From positions 1-33,174 of the forward strand of contig DATBZA010000075.1 in NCBI GenBank assembly GCA_036513415.1: a DNA stretch of 33,174 bases. Direction: 5' to 3'. The notes below the pieces were generated by a model. It searched no databases. It worked only from the letters and a program-made list of their open reading frames with translations, and had not been told where the DNA came from. The stretch is from 40CM-4-68-19 sp036513415 (GTDB taxonomy: Bacteria; Myxococcota; Myxococcia; Myxococcales; 40CM-4-68-19). Shown piece by piece: positions 7,377 through 16,140 of the stretch. Numbering within the stretch: position 1 is the first letter of the stretch; each line of letters begins with the position of its first letter. The position numbers were made by a program, and so were the translations under genes.

Positions 7377-8486
7377 TCAGTTCTGTTTCTCTTCGCCCTT
7401 CGTTGCCCCGCTATTGCCCCCGACCAGACCGCGCTGCTCGAGCAACCGGATCGCCTGGTTGAGCGACGCCGGCGACAGATGCATGTAGCGCATCGTCGTC
7501 GAGAGGTCCGCATGGCCAGCCAGCTCTTGAATCGCCTTCGCCGGGGCTCCACGCATCGCGAGATGCGAGCAGAACGTGTGCCGCAGCTGGTGGATGTGGC
7601 CGGTCACGGGAAGGCCACCGGATCGCTCCGCGCGCTCCATCCAGCTCCTCAGGGTGTTCTCACTGACGGGCTCCCCGTTGCGCTGGTAGAGCATCCTCGA
7701 CCCTCGAAGGTGCCTGATCGCCTGCAGGGCGGCAGCCAGGCGCGTCGTCATCGGGACCCGTCGCGTCTTGCCTCCCTTGGTCGTGCCGATCTGGCCGTAC
7801 CAGTCGGAGCGGGCGATGGTGAGCTGGCCGCGCCTGAAGTCGGCGTCGGTCAGATCGAGCGCGATGATCTCGCCTCGCCGAAGCCCCGCCTAGCCAGCAA
7901 GCAGCACGAACGCGAGCACAGCAGGGTCCACCTTGCGAGCGCCATCCACCAGCCGCTCGAAGTCGTCGAAGTCGAAGAACTCGATTTCGGTCTGACGAGT
8001 CTTCAGCTTCGCGAACCGCGGTGCCGACCCGATCACGCCCCATTCCGCTGCGCAGTTGAGCAGACGGGAGAGCACTGCGAGGGTGTCATTAATCGTTCCG
8101 GGATCGAACTGCTTCATGGCGGCCTTGAGCCGCTGTTCTGATTGCTTGTCGATTTCGTCCAGCCGGAGCCGCCCGAGATTCGGGCGGATGTGATTTTTCA
8201 GTCGCGACTTGTAGCTCGCCGCCGTGCTCGGCTTGAGCTGGTTCGCCTCCACGTGCTCGGAGATGAACCGCGACTCGAAGTCCTCCAGCGTCGGGACCTC
8301 CTTCTTCGGCTGTTTGGGTCCGCTCAGGGCGAGGTACCGCTCGCGCTCCTCGGCCCAGCGCCTCGCGCCGGACTTTGACTGCACGGGCGCCCTCGAGCGC
8401 TCGCGGTACCTGGTGCCATCCGGCAGCCGCACTCGGATGTCCACCTGCAGCCAACCTCCTTCGTGCTCAACAACTCGGATCGTCAT
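7377..8486 (-). pseudogene. int: Tyrosine recombinase (integrase) with in-frame amber codon
   Basis: The 370-codon gene has one stop, TAG at 7890-7892, which splits it into an N-terminal part (arm-binding and core-binding domains) and a catalytic part. The codon sits where integrases have Glu in LAGEAGLRRGEI, so a GAG to TAG change explains it. Everything after it is in the same frame and intact: Arg in GLRRGEI, Lys in TTKGGKTRR, HQLRH, GHAD and the nucleophile Tyr in MRYMHLS. The ATG at 8486 overlaps the stop of the upstream excisionase-like gene (ATGA) and has an AGGAG, so I prefer it to the in-frame start at 8531. The gene points toward the attachment site. Unless the amber codon is suppressed or is a sequencing error, the protein is inactive. 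Confidence 0.85.
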
Positions 8487-8855
8487 CGCCTTGTTCTCCT
8501 GCCCGGCGATGACACACGCTTGGCCGAGCACTCTAGCAGGTCGGACTTGCGCCAGACGAGACGCCGGCCAGGCCCGATGGTTTCTAGGAGCTGCCCACGA
8601 GAGTGCATCGCGTAGACGCTATCGGGCAGTCGTGTGGAAGAGCTTGGCGGCCTCCGGCACGCTGCACGTCTCATCGTTTGCTGATGGAGCGCCGATGCGG
8701 GGGAGTTGCCGCACGAGCTCGCTGACTGCGGTGGCCAGGCGCTCCTGGGCGTCGAGCGGGCGGCCGCAGCTCGCGCAGTAGACGTCCGGGCCCGGCGGGT
8801 AGAGCGCCGGTGCGCCGGCCGCCGCCGCGCAGGAAGGGCAGCGCCACTCAGCCAT
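8483..8855 (-). pseudogene. Zinc-ribbon/HTH excisionase-like gene with frameshift
   Basis: Two overlapping frames join into one sensible protein. The N-terminal frame has a zinc ribbon with CPSC and CASC pairs, then VPEAAKLFHTT. The second frame continues PDSVYAMHSRGQLLETIG, GRRLVWRKSDLLE, which is the winged-helix pattern of MerR/excisionase-type DNA-binding proteins. One extra base near 8627 separates them. The repaired product would have about 123 residues. Its stop overlaps the integrase ATG by four bases, so the two form an operon, as expected for a recombination directionality factor. With the integrase amber codon, this second lesion suggests that the element can no longer excise by itself. 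A sequencing error is the alternative. Confidence 0.7.
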
Positions 8856-9146
8856 GTTCCTCTGCTCTGTAGGCCGCGGCTGTAGAGCCTCGACGGACGT
8901 CGGTTGGCGAAGGCTTGGCGTGGGCGGAGACGGACAGAGCGCTCTCCTTGTCGCGGACTTCAGAAGATGCTACTACACACATAGTGTCTTACGCAATGCG
9001 CACGTCAGCTCATGCAAGAAGTATTGGGCCGAGTCTTCTCGCCGAGCCGCGGATTCGGCGGGACCGCAATCGCGGCGCGCGCACGATCAGCTTACGACCT
9101 ACTGTCTGACGCTGTTGTACAAACGATGGTCCGAAGGAGACGTCCT
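8856..9146. promoter_or_regulatory. Divergent intergenic region of the mobility core
   Basis: These 290 bases separate the leftward excisionase-integrase operon from the rightward replication-relaxation operon. I see no gene. It contains a local AT-richer stretch (8961-8995) with a loose inverted repeat around ACTA-CACACA-TAGT, and a perfect TTGTACAA palindrome at 9115-9122 about 11 bases before the ribosome site of the next gene. Both are candidate operators; no promoter boxes are convincing. Confidence 0.3.
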
Positions 9147-10613
9147 ATGCTACAAGCGAAACCGATATCGCCCGCAAGTGGCCGTCCGATGTCGGACCGT
9201 CCCCATGAGGATGCCGTGCCCTCCGCCCCCGCAATAACTGAGGAATCCGCGACCCGGACGGCGCCTCCACCCACGCCCGGAATGGGCGGGCGAACTGCTC
9301 CGGCCCCTCGCTCCCAACGACGGGATAGAGGGGCCGGAGCAGTTGGTCCTTTGGGAGGAGTGGAGGAAGGTGTTGGTAGTGCCAGTGATTGGGAGGCGGG
9401 GGCGGAGGTGGAAAAAGAAGTTGGTTCCTGGAGGGGAAGGTTGACAGCAAGGGATCGGGAGTTGGTGGGGCATTTGGGGTTGGTGAGGTATCTGAGAACA
9501 GATCAAATTGCAGAGATGATGTTTCGGGGGAGAGCGCAGTCGGTTCTGTCGGCGAGGCTGGGGGAGCCGGCGGACAGAGAGGGGAACAGCAGAGCGCTGG
9601 TGAAGAGGCTCTGGTTCGTGAACGGAGAGGGCAGGCGGGTGCAGGTCTGGACGTTGACGCCTTCTGGGTATGGGCTGGCAGAGGAGGTGCTGGGGCGGCG
9701 ACTGAAGGTGCCTCGGCATGATGTGGCGTCGCAGTTTCTCGAGCACGCGACGGGAGTGAACGAGCTCTACGTGGCGCTGACGAAGAGGCCGGATGCGCCG
9801 CGACGTGCGGACTGGAACGCGCAGCGCGGCAGGCCTGCTGACGACTTCTCGCGCGTGCCGACGGCGTTCCGCTGGGTGCCGAGCGAGGACCTGGAACTGC
9901 CCTTCGCGGAGTACGTTCTCGAAGAGGATCGCTCGCGCGACCGGCGGCTGCAACCCGACGCGCTGCTCGTAGACGCAGTCCGGAAGCGTCGCTACTTGAT
10001 CGAATACGAGACCGGCAGCGCGACGGTACGAAACGCGCAGCACAGGACTGCTACCCTGACCAAGCTGGCGCGCTACTCGCACTTCATCCTCGGCTTCGCC
10101 GACGCCCAGGGGAAGGCGACCTACTACTCGAGGCACTTCGCCGACGGCTTCACGCCGGTCGTCCTCTTCATCGCGCGCACCGCTGCGAGGCGAGAGACGA
10201 TTGCGGAAGCTGTCGCCGGCTGGGCAGGCGGGGAGATGAGTCCCCGCTTTCAGGTGCGCTCGCTCACGGTCGAACAGGCCTGCGTTGAGTTTCGGGCGCT
10301 CCTACTAGGAGAGAAGCCAGCTGTCCCTGCTCCAGCAACAACGGCCGCGCCTGCCGCGCCGCCATCGAGGGCGTCGCGGGACGGTGTTCTTCTCTCCTGG
10401 AACGAGCTCGAACTCCTCCGGCGCTTCCAAGACGAGGCGCTGCACGCGATCCAGCAAGTCAGGCACACAGTCCGCGCCGGGAAGCCAGTCGCTTCTGAGC
10501 CCAGGTATCCAGAGCAAACAGCGGCCGCCGAGCGCCTTCTGCAGTGGCTTCTCGCGCTCAAGCCGGCGCCAAAGCGCAGTGACCAGGATGGCGCCTCAAG
10601 CGCCAACATCTGA
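9147..10613 (+). CDS. Replication-relaxation family protein
   Basis: The 488-residue product has the conserved start of the replication-relaxation family (RLTARDRELVGHLGLVRYLR, then TDQIAEMMF), an N-terminal winged-helix-like domain found in proteins of plasmids and mobile elements. A central domain (about residues 185-360) has RLQPDALLVD and KRRYLIEYETGSATVRN, which resembles a nuclease-like fold (Asp...Glu-x-Glu). The Asp..Glu..Glu layout is visible but its activity is an inference. The start at 9147 has AAGGAG eight bases upstream, and the first 110 residues are Pro/Ala/Gly-rich and disordered. The stretch 9340-9720 is strikingly G-rich on the coding strand, unlike its neighbours. It forms an operon with the small gene at 10626 (12-base gap). 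Confidence 0.8.
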   Translation: MLQAKPISPASGRPMSDRPHEDAVPSAPAITEESATRTAPPPTPGMGGRTAPAPRSQRRDRGAGAVGPLGGVEEGVGSASDWEAGAEVEKEVGSWRGRLTARDRELVGHLGLVRYLRTDQIAEMMFRGRAQSVLSARLGEPADREGNSRALVKRLWFVNGEGRRVQVWTLTPSGYGLAEEVLGRRLKVPRHDVASQFLEHATGVNELYVALTKRPDAPRRADWNAQRGRPADDFSRVPTAFRWVPSEDLELPFAEYVLEEDRSRDRRLQPDALLVDAVRKRRYLIEYETGSATVRNAQHRTATLTKLARYSHFILGFADAQGKATYYSRHFADGFTPVVLFIARTAARRETIAEAVAGWAGGEMSPRFQVRSLTVEQACVEFRALLLGEKPAVPAPATTAAPAAPPSRASRDGVLLSWNELELLRRFQDEALHAIQQVRHTVRAGKPVASEPRYPEQTAAAERLLQWLLALKPAPKRSDQDGASSANI

Positions 10614-10625
10614 GGGAGCAAACGA

Positions 10626-10865
10626 ATGGCAGATCGCGCCAGCGGGGAGTACCAGCTTTTCAACCTTCGGCTGCCAGTTGAGACCCTCAGCCGGCTCCAC
10701 CGGTACAGGGACTACCTGAACCAGACGCAGCCCGGTATCGACGCGAACGTGAGCATGGCGGCGCGCATGCTCCTCTTCCGTGCGCTCGACCAGGTCGAAG
10801 AGGAGATGGGCATTCGCAAGAAGGCTAAGGCTGGACCCCACGACTTGGTCCGCGGGAAGAAGTGA
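10626..10865 (+). CDS. Small ribbon-helix-helix-like protein
   Basis: The 79-residue product has a short strand (YQLFNLRLP) followed by two predicted helices (VETLSRLHRYRDYLNQ and VSMAARMLLFRALDQVEEEM), which suggests a ribbon-helix-helix or similar small DNA-binding fold, and a basic tail. GGGAG 10 bases before the ATG supports the start. It follows the replication-relaxation gene by 12 bases. Such pairs occur in mobilisable elements, where the small protein may be an accessory DNA-binding factor. The function is not shown by the sequence. Confidence 0.7.
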   Translation: MADRASGEYQLFNLRLPVETLSRLHRYRDYLNQTQPGIDANVSMAARMLLFRALDQVEEEMGIRKKAKAGPHDLVRGKK

Positions 10866-10982
10866 CGCTTCCCCTGCAAAACGGCTCCGGCAGAACGCCC
10901 CCCCGGTGAGGACCGTAGATTCTTCCTTCGTCACTTCTTTGCGTTTTCCCACCCGCCCACTACCTCCCAGCGTACGCTCGGA

Positions 10983-11297
10983 AAATGTGTCGATCAACAG
11001 GTCGTCGCCGCGCCGCTGGTCATCAGTCATCGCTACTGGGTTGCGGGCGCAGCCCGCGTTGGGACCGATAAGGGCTGTTTCGACAACTCGAGGGGCCTGG
11101 GGATCCACACGGCCGAGAGTAGCAGGGGACGGCGCGGCCCGCGCTACGCAGCGGCGCTGCAGGAGAGCAGGTATCGGTTCGAGGAGGGCGAGCGTCGTCC
11201 GGTCGTTCTGACGCAAGGGGACCGAGAAGCTGTTGGTGCGGCGATTAGCGCGATACCTGCGCCTTGGAACGCATTAAGAATTGGTCTCTCGGAATGA
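10983..11297 (+). pseudogene. Open frame without start codon, gene remnant
   Basis: The gap 10866-11441 has no intact gene, but this frame is open for over 100 codons up to TGA at 11295 and lacks any ATG, GTG or TTG. It contains a protein-like stretch, PRYAAALQESRYRFEEGERR, followed by PVVLTQGDREAVGAAISAI. The end of that segment weakly recalls REP-associated Y1-type transposases, but the catalytic part is absent, so I leave the family open. It is probably the truncated remainder of an older insertion. Between 11298 and 11441 I see nothing. Confidence 0.35.
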
Positions 11298-11441
11298 CGC
11301 TTCCTTCCTGAACTCAAAGTCAGCCTAGCAGACCAGCCTGGGCAAGATGGCGAGCGGTGTTTAGCTTTCGAGGGAGCGCTTTCCCGCCTGGGCCACGCCC
11401 CGGACGGACTTTGCTACTCCGCCGGTATTTGGAGTTCATCC

Positions 11442-14400
11442 ATGAACACGCGAAGAGCTCTTGCCTGGGCACTGTGCATCGTCGCCTGCGGACTCCGCTC
11501 GCTCGACAGCCGGCTCTCCGAGCAGGACGACGAGACGAAGCGCCGCGCCTGGGAAGCAGCGCGGTCGGGCGGCCCACCCGCGCCGGACTATCTCGACGCG
11601 AAGCGTGACTACCTGCGTGGCCATCTCGAGCAGATCCGCCTCGCCCCAAACGGGTCCGGCGCGAGCGCGGCCGCGGGGACGGTAAGGTGGAGGAACCTCG
11701 GGCCCTTCGACGCGGCCGCAGCCCCGTGGCTCGACTCAGGCCGGCTTCGAACCATCGTGACCCACCCCACCGACTCCCGGATCATCTACCTCGGCACCGC
11801 CGGCGGCGGGGTCTGGAAGACCTCCAACGCCGACCTCTCTCCCGGGTCGACCTGGACCTGGACTCCGATCACCGACGGCATCGCCCCCGCCAGCGCCTCG
11901 GGGAACATCGCGGTGGGGAGCCTCGCCATGAGCCCGGCCGATCCCGAAACGCTCTACCTCGCACTCGGAGACCCCGGCGGCGGGTCCGGGAGCGCGCGGG
12001 GATTTTTCATCACTCACGATGGCGGCGCTACCTGGTCCGCGGGCGGCGACCCCGGCCAGACAGGTTTCGTCTATACGGTTCTTCCAATCGGCGCCTCGGT
12101 AGTCCTGGTCGGCGGAAGCGACGGACTGTGGCGCTCGAACGATGGCGGGCGCTCCTTCAGCCGCATCGCCTTCGCCGGCAGGTCGGATTGGGGAGATTTC
12201 ATTTATTCGCTCGCGCGCTTCGCCGACGGAACCCTGCTCTGCGCCCGGGCGGGGTCGGGCGGCATCGAGCGCTCCACCGACGATGGGCAGACCTGGACGG
12301 TCGCGCCCCTGCCGCAAAATCCGCCCTTGAACCGCATCACGCTCGCCGTAAGCGGCGCTACCGCCTTCGCGATCGCGGCCGACAACTTGAGCAGGCTCCA
12401 GTCCGGGGTCTTCAAGAGCACCGACCAGGGCAAGAGCTGGGTCTGGATGCCCAGCGAGGCGACCGTTTTTCCCTACCCCCAGGGCGGCTACAACCAGATG
12501 CTCGCGGTCGACCCTGACGACCCCTCGCGGATCCTCGCCGGCGGGATCTACCCGATGCGTTCACAGGATGGAGGACTGCACTGGGAGCGCCTCCAGAGCA
12601 TCATACACGCTGACTTGCAGACGGCGGCCTGGTCGCGGACCGGAAGAAAGGCGCTCTTCATTGGTCACGACGGAGGGCTGACGCTCCTGCGCGATCCGTG
12701 GGGGACCCAGGGCCCTGACTTTGCGGACAGCAGCTACAACCGCGGGTTGGCGACGCATCTCGTCTACCAGCTGAGCGGCACCACGGCAGCGACGCCGCCG
12801 GACGCGCGCGACCGCGTCGCCGTCGGCCTGCAGGACAACGGCTGCCGCGAGCGGCACGGCGCCCCGCTCGCCCAATCCGGAAAGTTCGATCTGCAAGCCG
12901 GCGGCGACGGCTATGGCGTGCTCTATCACCCGCTCGACGGGAGCAAGCTTCTCTGCGGAGCGAATGGGTGGATCAACCTGTTCGTGAACGGTAACTATGG
13001 TGGCCCGGTTTTCCAGAACGCCCAGTTCATGCCACCGCTCTTCGCAGACGAGTCCGATCCGAGCGGCGACTCCGCCTTCACGCTCTCGAATGACAGCGTG
13101 GTCAAGACCACCGACTTCGGCAAGACCTGGACGACACTCCCCAGGACCGGCCTTCCGGCGGGCCTCACCCCCTACGGCTTCGCCTCCTCTCTCGCCCCGG
13201 GTGGCCCCCTCATGGTCATCATCGGGGGGAGTGGATACCGCAGCCTCGACGGCGGCGCGACCTGGACCGCCTTCTCGTCTCCCGCCAACGGTTGGTTGAG
13301 TGGACTCGCGTTCGGCGACAAGATGCTCTACGCGTGGAGCGGCATCCTCGACACGAAAAGGCCCCACGCTTGGCGATCGTCCGATCTCGGCGACAGTTGG
13401 CAAGCGATAGACGGAGGCGGCCTGCCGCCCTTGCCGGTGTGGCGGCTGGTCCCGGATCGAAAGGATCCCGCGATCCTCTGGGCCGCTACAGACGTGGGCG
13501 TCTATCGGAGCGCGGATGGCGGTGCCGCCTGGAGCCGCTTCGGCGTCGACCTTCCCTGGGTCACGGTCCGCGATCTCTACCTGGCCGCGGATGGCTCGCT
13601 GGTGCGGGCGGGGACCTTCGGCCGCGGCGTCTGGGAGGCGCGGCTCGACGAATTCTCGCTCTCGCTCTCGACACAGAGCGTGGTCCTCGCCCCGGGCGGG
13701 TCGGCGGTCGTGCAGGTGGGAACGCAGCTCGTGAGCGGCCTGGCGCAGCCGATTGCGCTCGTCGCGGAAGGATTGCCGACGGGCGTCACCGCGAGCTTCA
13801 CCCCAGCGCAGGTCAGCACCGGCGGAGGCTCGGTCCTCACGCTGCGCGCCGCCCCGGGCGCGGCCGCCGCCAATGCCAACTGCAGCGTCCGCGCGTCGTC
13901 GGCAACCGCCGTGCACGCGGCCGCCCTGGAATTGGCAGTGGCCGCGCTGCCGTCGCCCACCGCAACCATCGCGGCGCCCACCGCCTCCGCCACCGTTTCC
14001 GGCACGGTGACCGTCTCCGCCACGGCAGCAGTGGCTCCGGGGACCTCGCTTGCCCGGCTGTCGATCCTCGTCGACGGAGCGCCCATCGGCAGCGGAACCG
14101 CCTCGCCCGCTTCCGCGAGTTGGGACACCACCGGGGTGGCGAACGGCGAGCACGTGCTCTCCGCACTCGCGGTGGACGCGACCGGTGCCGCCGGCCGTGC
14201 CGACATCCGCGTAACCGTGCACAACGAGGCCCGGCCGCCTCAGACCGGCCTCGACGTCGGCGTCAGCGCGCCCGCGGACGGCGCCACCATCGCCGGCCCG
14301 GTGCGCCTCGTCGCGACCGCCACGGCACCCGCCGGCCTCGCGCTCCTGGAACTGCTCGTCGACGGGGTGGTGGTTGCCTCCAGCAGCAGCTCGCCGCTCG

Positions 14401-14630
14401 AAACCAGTTGGGATGCAAGCGGCGCAACTCCTGGCAGCCACGCGATCACGGCGGCCGCCACCGATCACAATGGCCAGCGCGCCGTCTCGGCCAAGGTCTC
14501 CGTCGTGGTCGCAGCGCCTGCCGGCAAGGGGCGAGCTCAGGGGGGCTGCAGCAGCACGGGCGGAACGCTCCAAGGCGCTCTGGTTGCGCTGCTGCTCGGA
14601 TTCGTCAGCCGGCGCCGGCGGCCGCGGTAG
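11442..14630 (+). CDS. Secreted Asp-box beta-propeller protein with Ig-like domains and MYXO-CTERM tail
   Basis: The 1062-residue protein starts with a signal peptide (about residues 1-16, LCIVAC, possibly a lipobox). A long beta-propeller region at about 80-730 contains roughly ten Asp-box (BNR) motifs of the type S.D.G..W, such as THDGGATW, STDDGQTW, STDQGKSW, TTDFGKTW, SLDGGATW and SADGGAAW, as in sortilin/VPS10-like and sialidase-like propellers. Two bacterial Ig-like domains follow at about 840-930 and 935-1025 (LVDGAPIGSG...SWDTTG and LLVDGVVVASS...SWDASG). The C-terminus has Gly-Gly-Cys, one hydrophobic segment and an Arg cluster, the MYXO-CTERM sorting pattern for surface display in Myxococcota. 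GGAG 10 bases upstream supports the start. No sialidase catalytic residues are evident, so a binding or structural role is as likely as hydrolysis. Confidence 0.88.
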   Translation: MNTRRALAWALCIVACGLRSLDSRLSEQDDETKRRAWEAARSGGPPAPDYLDAKRDYLRGHLEQIRLAPNGSGASAAAGTVRWRNLGPFDAAAAPWLDSGRLRTIVTHPTDSRIIYLGTAGGGVWKTSNADLSPGSTWTWTPITDGIAPASASGNIAVGSLAMSPADPETLYLALGDPGGGSGSARGFFITHDGGATWSAGGDPGQTGFVYTVLPIGASVVLVGGSDGLWRSNDGGRSFSRIAFAGRSDWGDFIYSLARFADGTLLCARAGSGGIERSTDDGQTWTVAPLPQNPPLNRITLAVSGATAFAIAADNLSRLQSGVFKSTDQGKSWVWMPSEATVFPYPQGGYNQMLAVDPDDPSRILAGGIYPMRSQDGGLHWERLQSIIHADLQTAAWSRTGRKALFIGHDGGLTLLRDPWGTQGPDFADSSYNRGLATHLVYQLSGTTAATPPDARDRVAVGLQDNGCRERHGAPLAQSGKFDLQAGGDGYGVLYHPLDGSKLLCGANGWINLFVNGNYGGPVFQNAQFMPPLFADESDPSGDSAFTLSNDSVVKTTDFGKTWTTLPRTGLPAGLTPYGFASSLAPGGPLMVIIGGSGYRSLDGGATWTAFSSPANGWLSGLAFGDKMLYAWSGILDTKRPHAWRSSDLGDSWQAIDGGGLPPLPVWRLVPDRKDPAILWAATDVGVYRSADGGAAWSRFGVDLPWVTVRDLYLAADGSLVRAGTFGRGVWEARLDEFSLSLSTQSVVLAPGGSAVVQVGTQLVSGLAQPIALVAEGLPTGVTASFTPAQVSTGGGSVLTLRAAPGAAAANANCSVRASSATAVHAAALELAVAALPSPTATIAAPTASATVSGTVTVSATAAVAPGTSLARLSILVDGAPIGSGTASPASASWDTTGVANGEHVLSALAVDATGAAGRADIRVTVHNEARPPQTGLDVGVSAPADGATIAGPVRLVATATAPAGLALLELLVDGVVVASSSSSPLETSWDASGATPGSHAITAAATDHNGQRAVSAKVSVVVAAPAGKGRAQGGCSSTGGTLQGALVALLLGFVSRRRRPR

Positions 14631-14659
14631 CGGCTGCCCAGACTCGCGCCGATCGCCGG

Positions 14660-15067
14660 GATATCTTTGGCGCTCGCAAATATCTCGGCACTAAACAGCC
14701 GCTGTCTGATTGCAGCGCGAAGCTCGTCCGCGAAGAGGAGTGCAGCAGCCGGTCGGGTTGGCGATCCACCACGCGGCGACGCCTCGACGTGGCTCGCTGC
14801 CTCCGGCGAGAACTCGACCCGGGATCGTTTCACCGTCAGCGGCTTGCGGAGACGGTCGAGGACCGTCTTCGAGGGGATCGTCTGCCCTGAGTTGAACTGC
14901 TCTTCAGATCGCGTGATCGCCGCGTGCAAGCGCTCGCAATCGAGATCATCGAGCGCATCGCCTTCTTCGTCGTCGAGGCTCCGGAGCAGGCGGTTGACCA
15001 ACTCGGCCCGTTCCTCCGCGGGGAGCTTCAGCGCTTCAGAGACGATCTTCTCAGCATCGGGCGCCAC
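14660..15067 (-). pseudogene. Broken addiction-module antitoxin with RelE/ParE-like toxin remnant
   Basis: Residues 1-45 (KIVSEALKLPAEERAELVNR, LLRSLD) match the short addiction-module antitoxin family. After about residue 78 the same frame runs without a stop into a toxin-like sequence, RSRVEFSPEAASHVEA and then RPAAALLFADELRAAI. Between them the typical toxin segment IAAWWIAN is readable only in another frame: one base seems lost near 14780 and one gained near 14755, so the frame is restored. After about position 14662 the similarity ends, so the toxin lacks its C-terminal half. The frame itself stays open to 14537, antisense to the end of the propeller gene. I read this as a decayed toxin-antitoxin locus. 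Confidence 0.6.
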
Positions 15068-15209
15068 ATCGGGAGACTACGTTCGAGATACGGGGCTCGA
15101 CAAGTCAACTTTGTCTTCGCTCGACCAAGCCAAAGGAGACGAGCGGGGGGTTTTGGCGATAGCCCGCTGCCGTCGGGCGGACGCAGGACCCTGTTGATCC
15201 ACTGTGCGA

Positions 15210-15524
15210 TCAGGCCGCCTTGACGTCGATCTTCAGCTTGATGCCCGCGGCGTCGAGTTCCGCCTGCATCGCGAGCTTCACGAAAAGCGCCTCGGGGTAA
15301 CCGAGAATTCGTGCCCAACGTGCCGCGCGTTCGGCGCTCACGCCACGCCGCCCCTTCTCGATGTCGCACAGGTGGGGGCGCGAGACGCCAAAGCGCTGTG
15401 CGAGACCCTCCAGCGTGTGTTCGTCGCACTCACGGATGGATCGCAACAAGGCGCCGAACGTGAGCGGTCCGCCTCGGAGCTTCTCCAAGTACTTCACCGC
15501 GGCGCTCTTCTTCTCCTTGGCCAT
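15210..15524 (-). CDS. higA: HigA-type XRE antitoxin
   Basis: The 104-residue product has an XRE helix-turn-helix at about residues 37-75 (TLEGLAQRFGVSRPHLCDIE, KGRRGVSAERAARWARILG). This is the DNA-binding and toxin-neutralising fold of HigA antitoxins. The ATG at 15524 has AGGAG nine bases upstream; a longer in-frame start at 15584 would overlap the toxin gene. It lies 10 bases downstream of the toxin gene. Toxin-first order is typical of higBA. Confidence 0.85.
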   Translation of the reverse strand: MAKEKKSAAVKYLEKLRGGPLTFGALLRSIRECDEHTLEGLAQRFGVSRPHLCDIEKGRRGVSAERAARWARILGYPEALFVKLAMQAELDAAGIKLKIDVKAA

Positions 15525-15534
15525 CCTGTTCTCC

Positions 15535-15813
15535 TCAGTATTCGTGCCTGTTGACTTCCTCGACCGACACGAACTCGACCGCACCCTTGCGGACGACGTA
15601 GAACGCGCGATACGCGCGGTTGAGCCGTATGGAGCGCTGGCCCTTGCGCTTGCCCTTGAGGGGCTCGTCGTGGAATCCAGGAATCTTGCGCACTTCTTCC
15701 AGGCCGATCGCCTCGACCGACTGAACCCACGCCTCGAACTTGTCGAGCACCTGCGTTGGCACGGCTCGTAGATCCTTCTTGGCGCGCTCCGTGAGCACGA
15801 CAGTCTTGATCAC
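15535..15813 (-). CDS. higB: HigB/RelE-superfamily toxin
   Basis: The 92-residue product has the compact RelE/HigB pattern: an N-terminal strand and helices (VVLTERAKKDLRAVPTQVLD, KFEAWVQSV), then GFHDEPLKGKRKGQRSIRLN and RAYRAFYVV with basic residues, and a final strand (VEFVSVEEVNRHEY). Such toxins are ribosome-dependent mRNA endoribonucleases. The Arg/Lys-rich core and the terminal Asn-Arg-His-Glu-Tyr fit an active toxin. It is the first gene of a two-gene operon with the antitoxin, under two inverted repeats at 15828-15859. The pair lies at the right end of unit 1, where it could stabilise the element. Confidence 0.85.
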   Translation of the reverse strand: MIKTVVLTERAKKDLRAVPTQVLDKFEAWVQSVEAIGLEEVRKIPGFHDEPLKGKRKGQRSIRLNRAYRAFYVVRKGAVEFVSVEEVNRHEY

Positions 15814-15827
15814 GGAAGCGAAATGTA

Positions 15828-15859
15828 CCCCTCCGAGGGGAACTCGTCAAGGTGACGAG
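15828..15859. promoter_or_regulatory. Two inverted repeats upstream of the HigBA operon
   Basis: CCCCT-CCG-AGGGG (15828-15840) and CTCGTCA-AGG-TGACGAG (15843-15859) are both perfect inverted repeats within 46 bases upstream of the toxin start at 15813. HigA-type antitoxins repress their own operon at such sites, so these are the likely operators. No clear promoter boxes are visible. Confidence 0.55.
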
Positions 15860-16103
15860 CCGAGCCGGGCTGGAATTGGGCACTCCGCAGAAACCGAAGT
15901 CGCCGGGTAGAAGCTCACGAGGGGCGACTCGGGGTTGGTTCACTCGAGGTGCGTTGCCCCTCTATTGCCCCCGACTGGGTCAGATCGAGCAGATTGGTGT
16001 CGAACAGCGACGAACTGCATCCGACAGGTTAGCTGGCGAGCTTCCAAGGGATTCGACCTTTCGCGTGTGCCATCGCCGAGTTCCGTGGAAGTGCCTGGTG
16101 AAA

Positions 16104-16124
16104 TTCGAATCTCTGTGGGGACGC
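16104..16124 (+). repeat. Attachment-site copy 2
   Basis: This has the same 21-bp tRNA-3'-end core as at 7334, in the same orientation, but the next bases are ACCTTTCT rather than CACCTAAC, so the CCA is not complete. This right flank is shared with copy 3 and defines a second element family. The left flank (15957-16103) is a diverged form of the common right end, with a CTTTCGCGTGTGCCATCGC box at 16058-16076. Confidence 0.8.
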
Positions 16125-16140
16125 ACCTTTCTGGTGGGAA

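Noticed and set aside
12561..14573. 670-codon open frame on the minus strand over the propeller gene
   Set aside because: It is antisense to a gene with clear domains and has the Arg/Ala/Gly-rich composition of a shadow frame.
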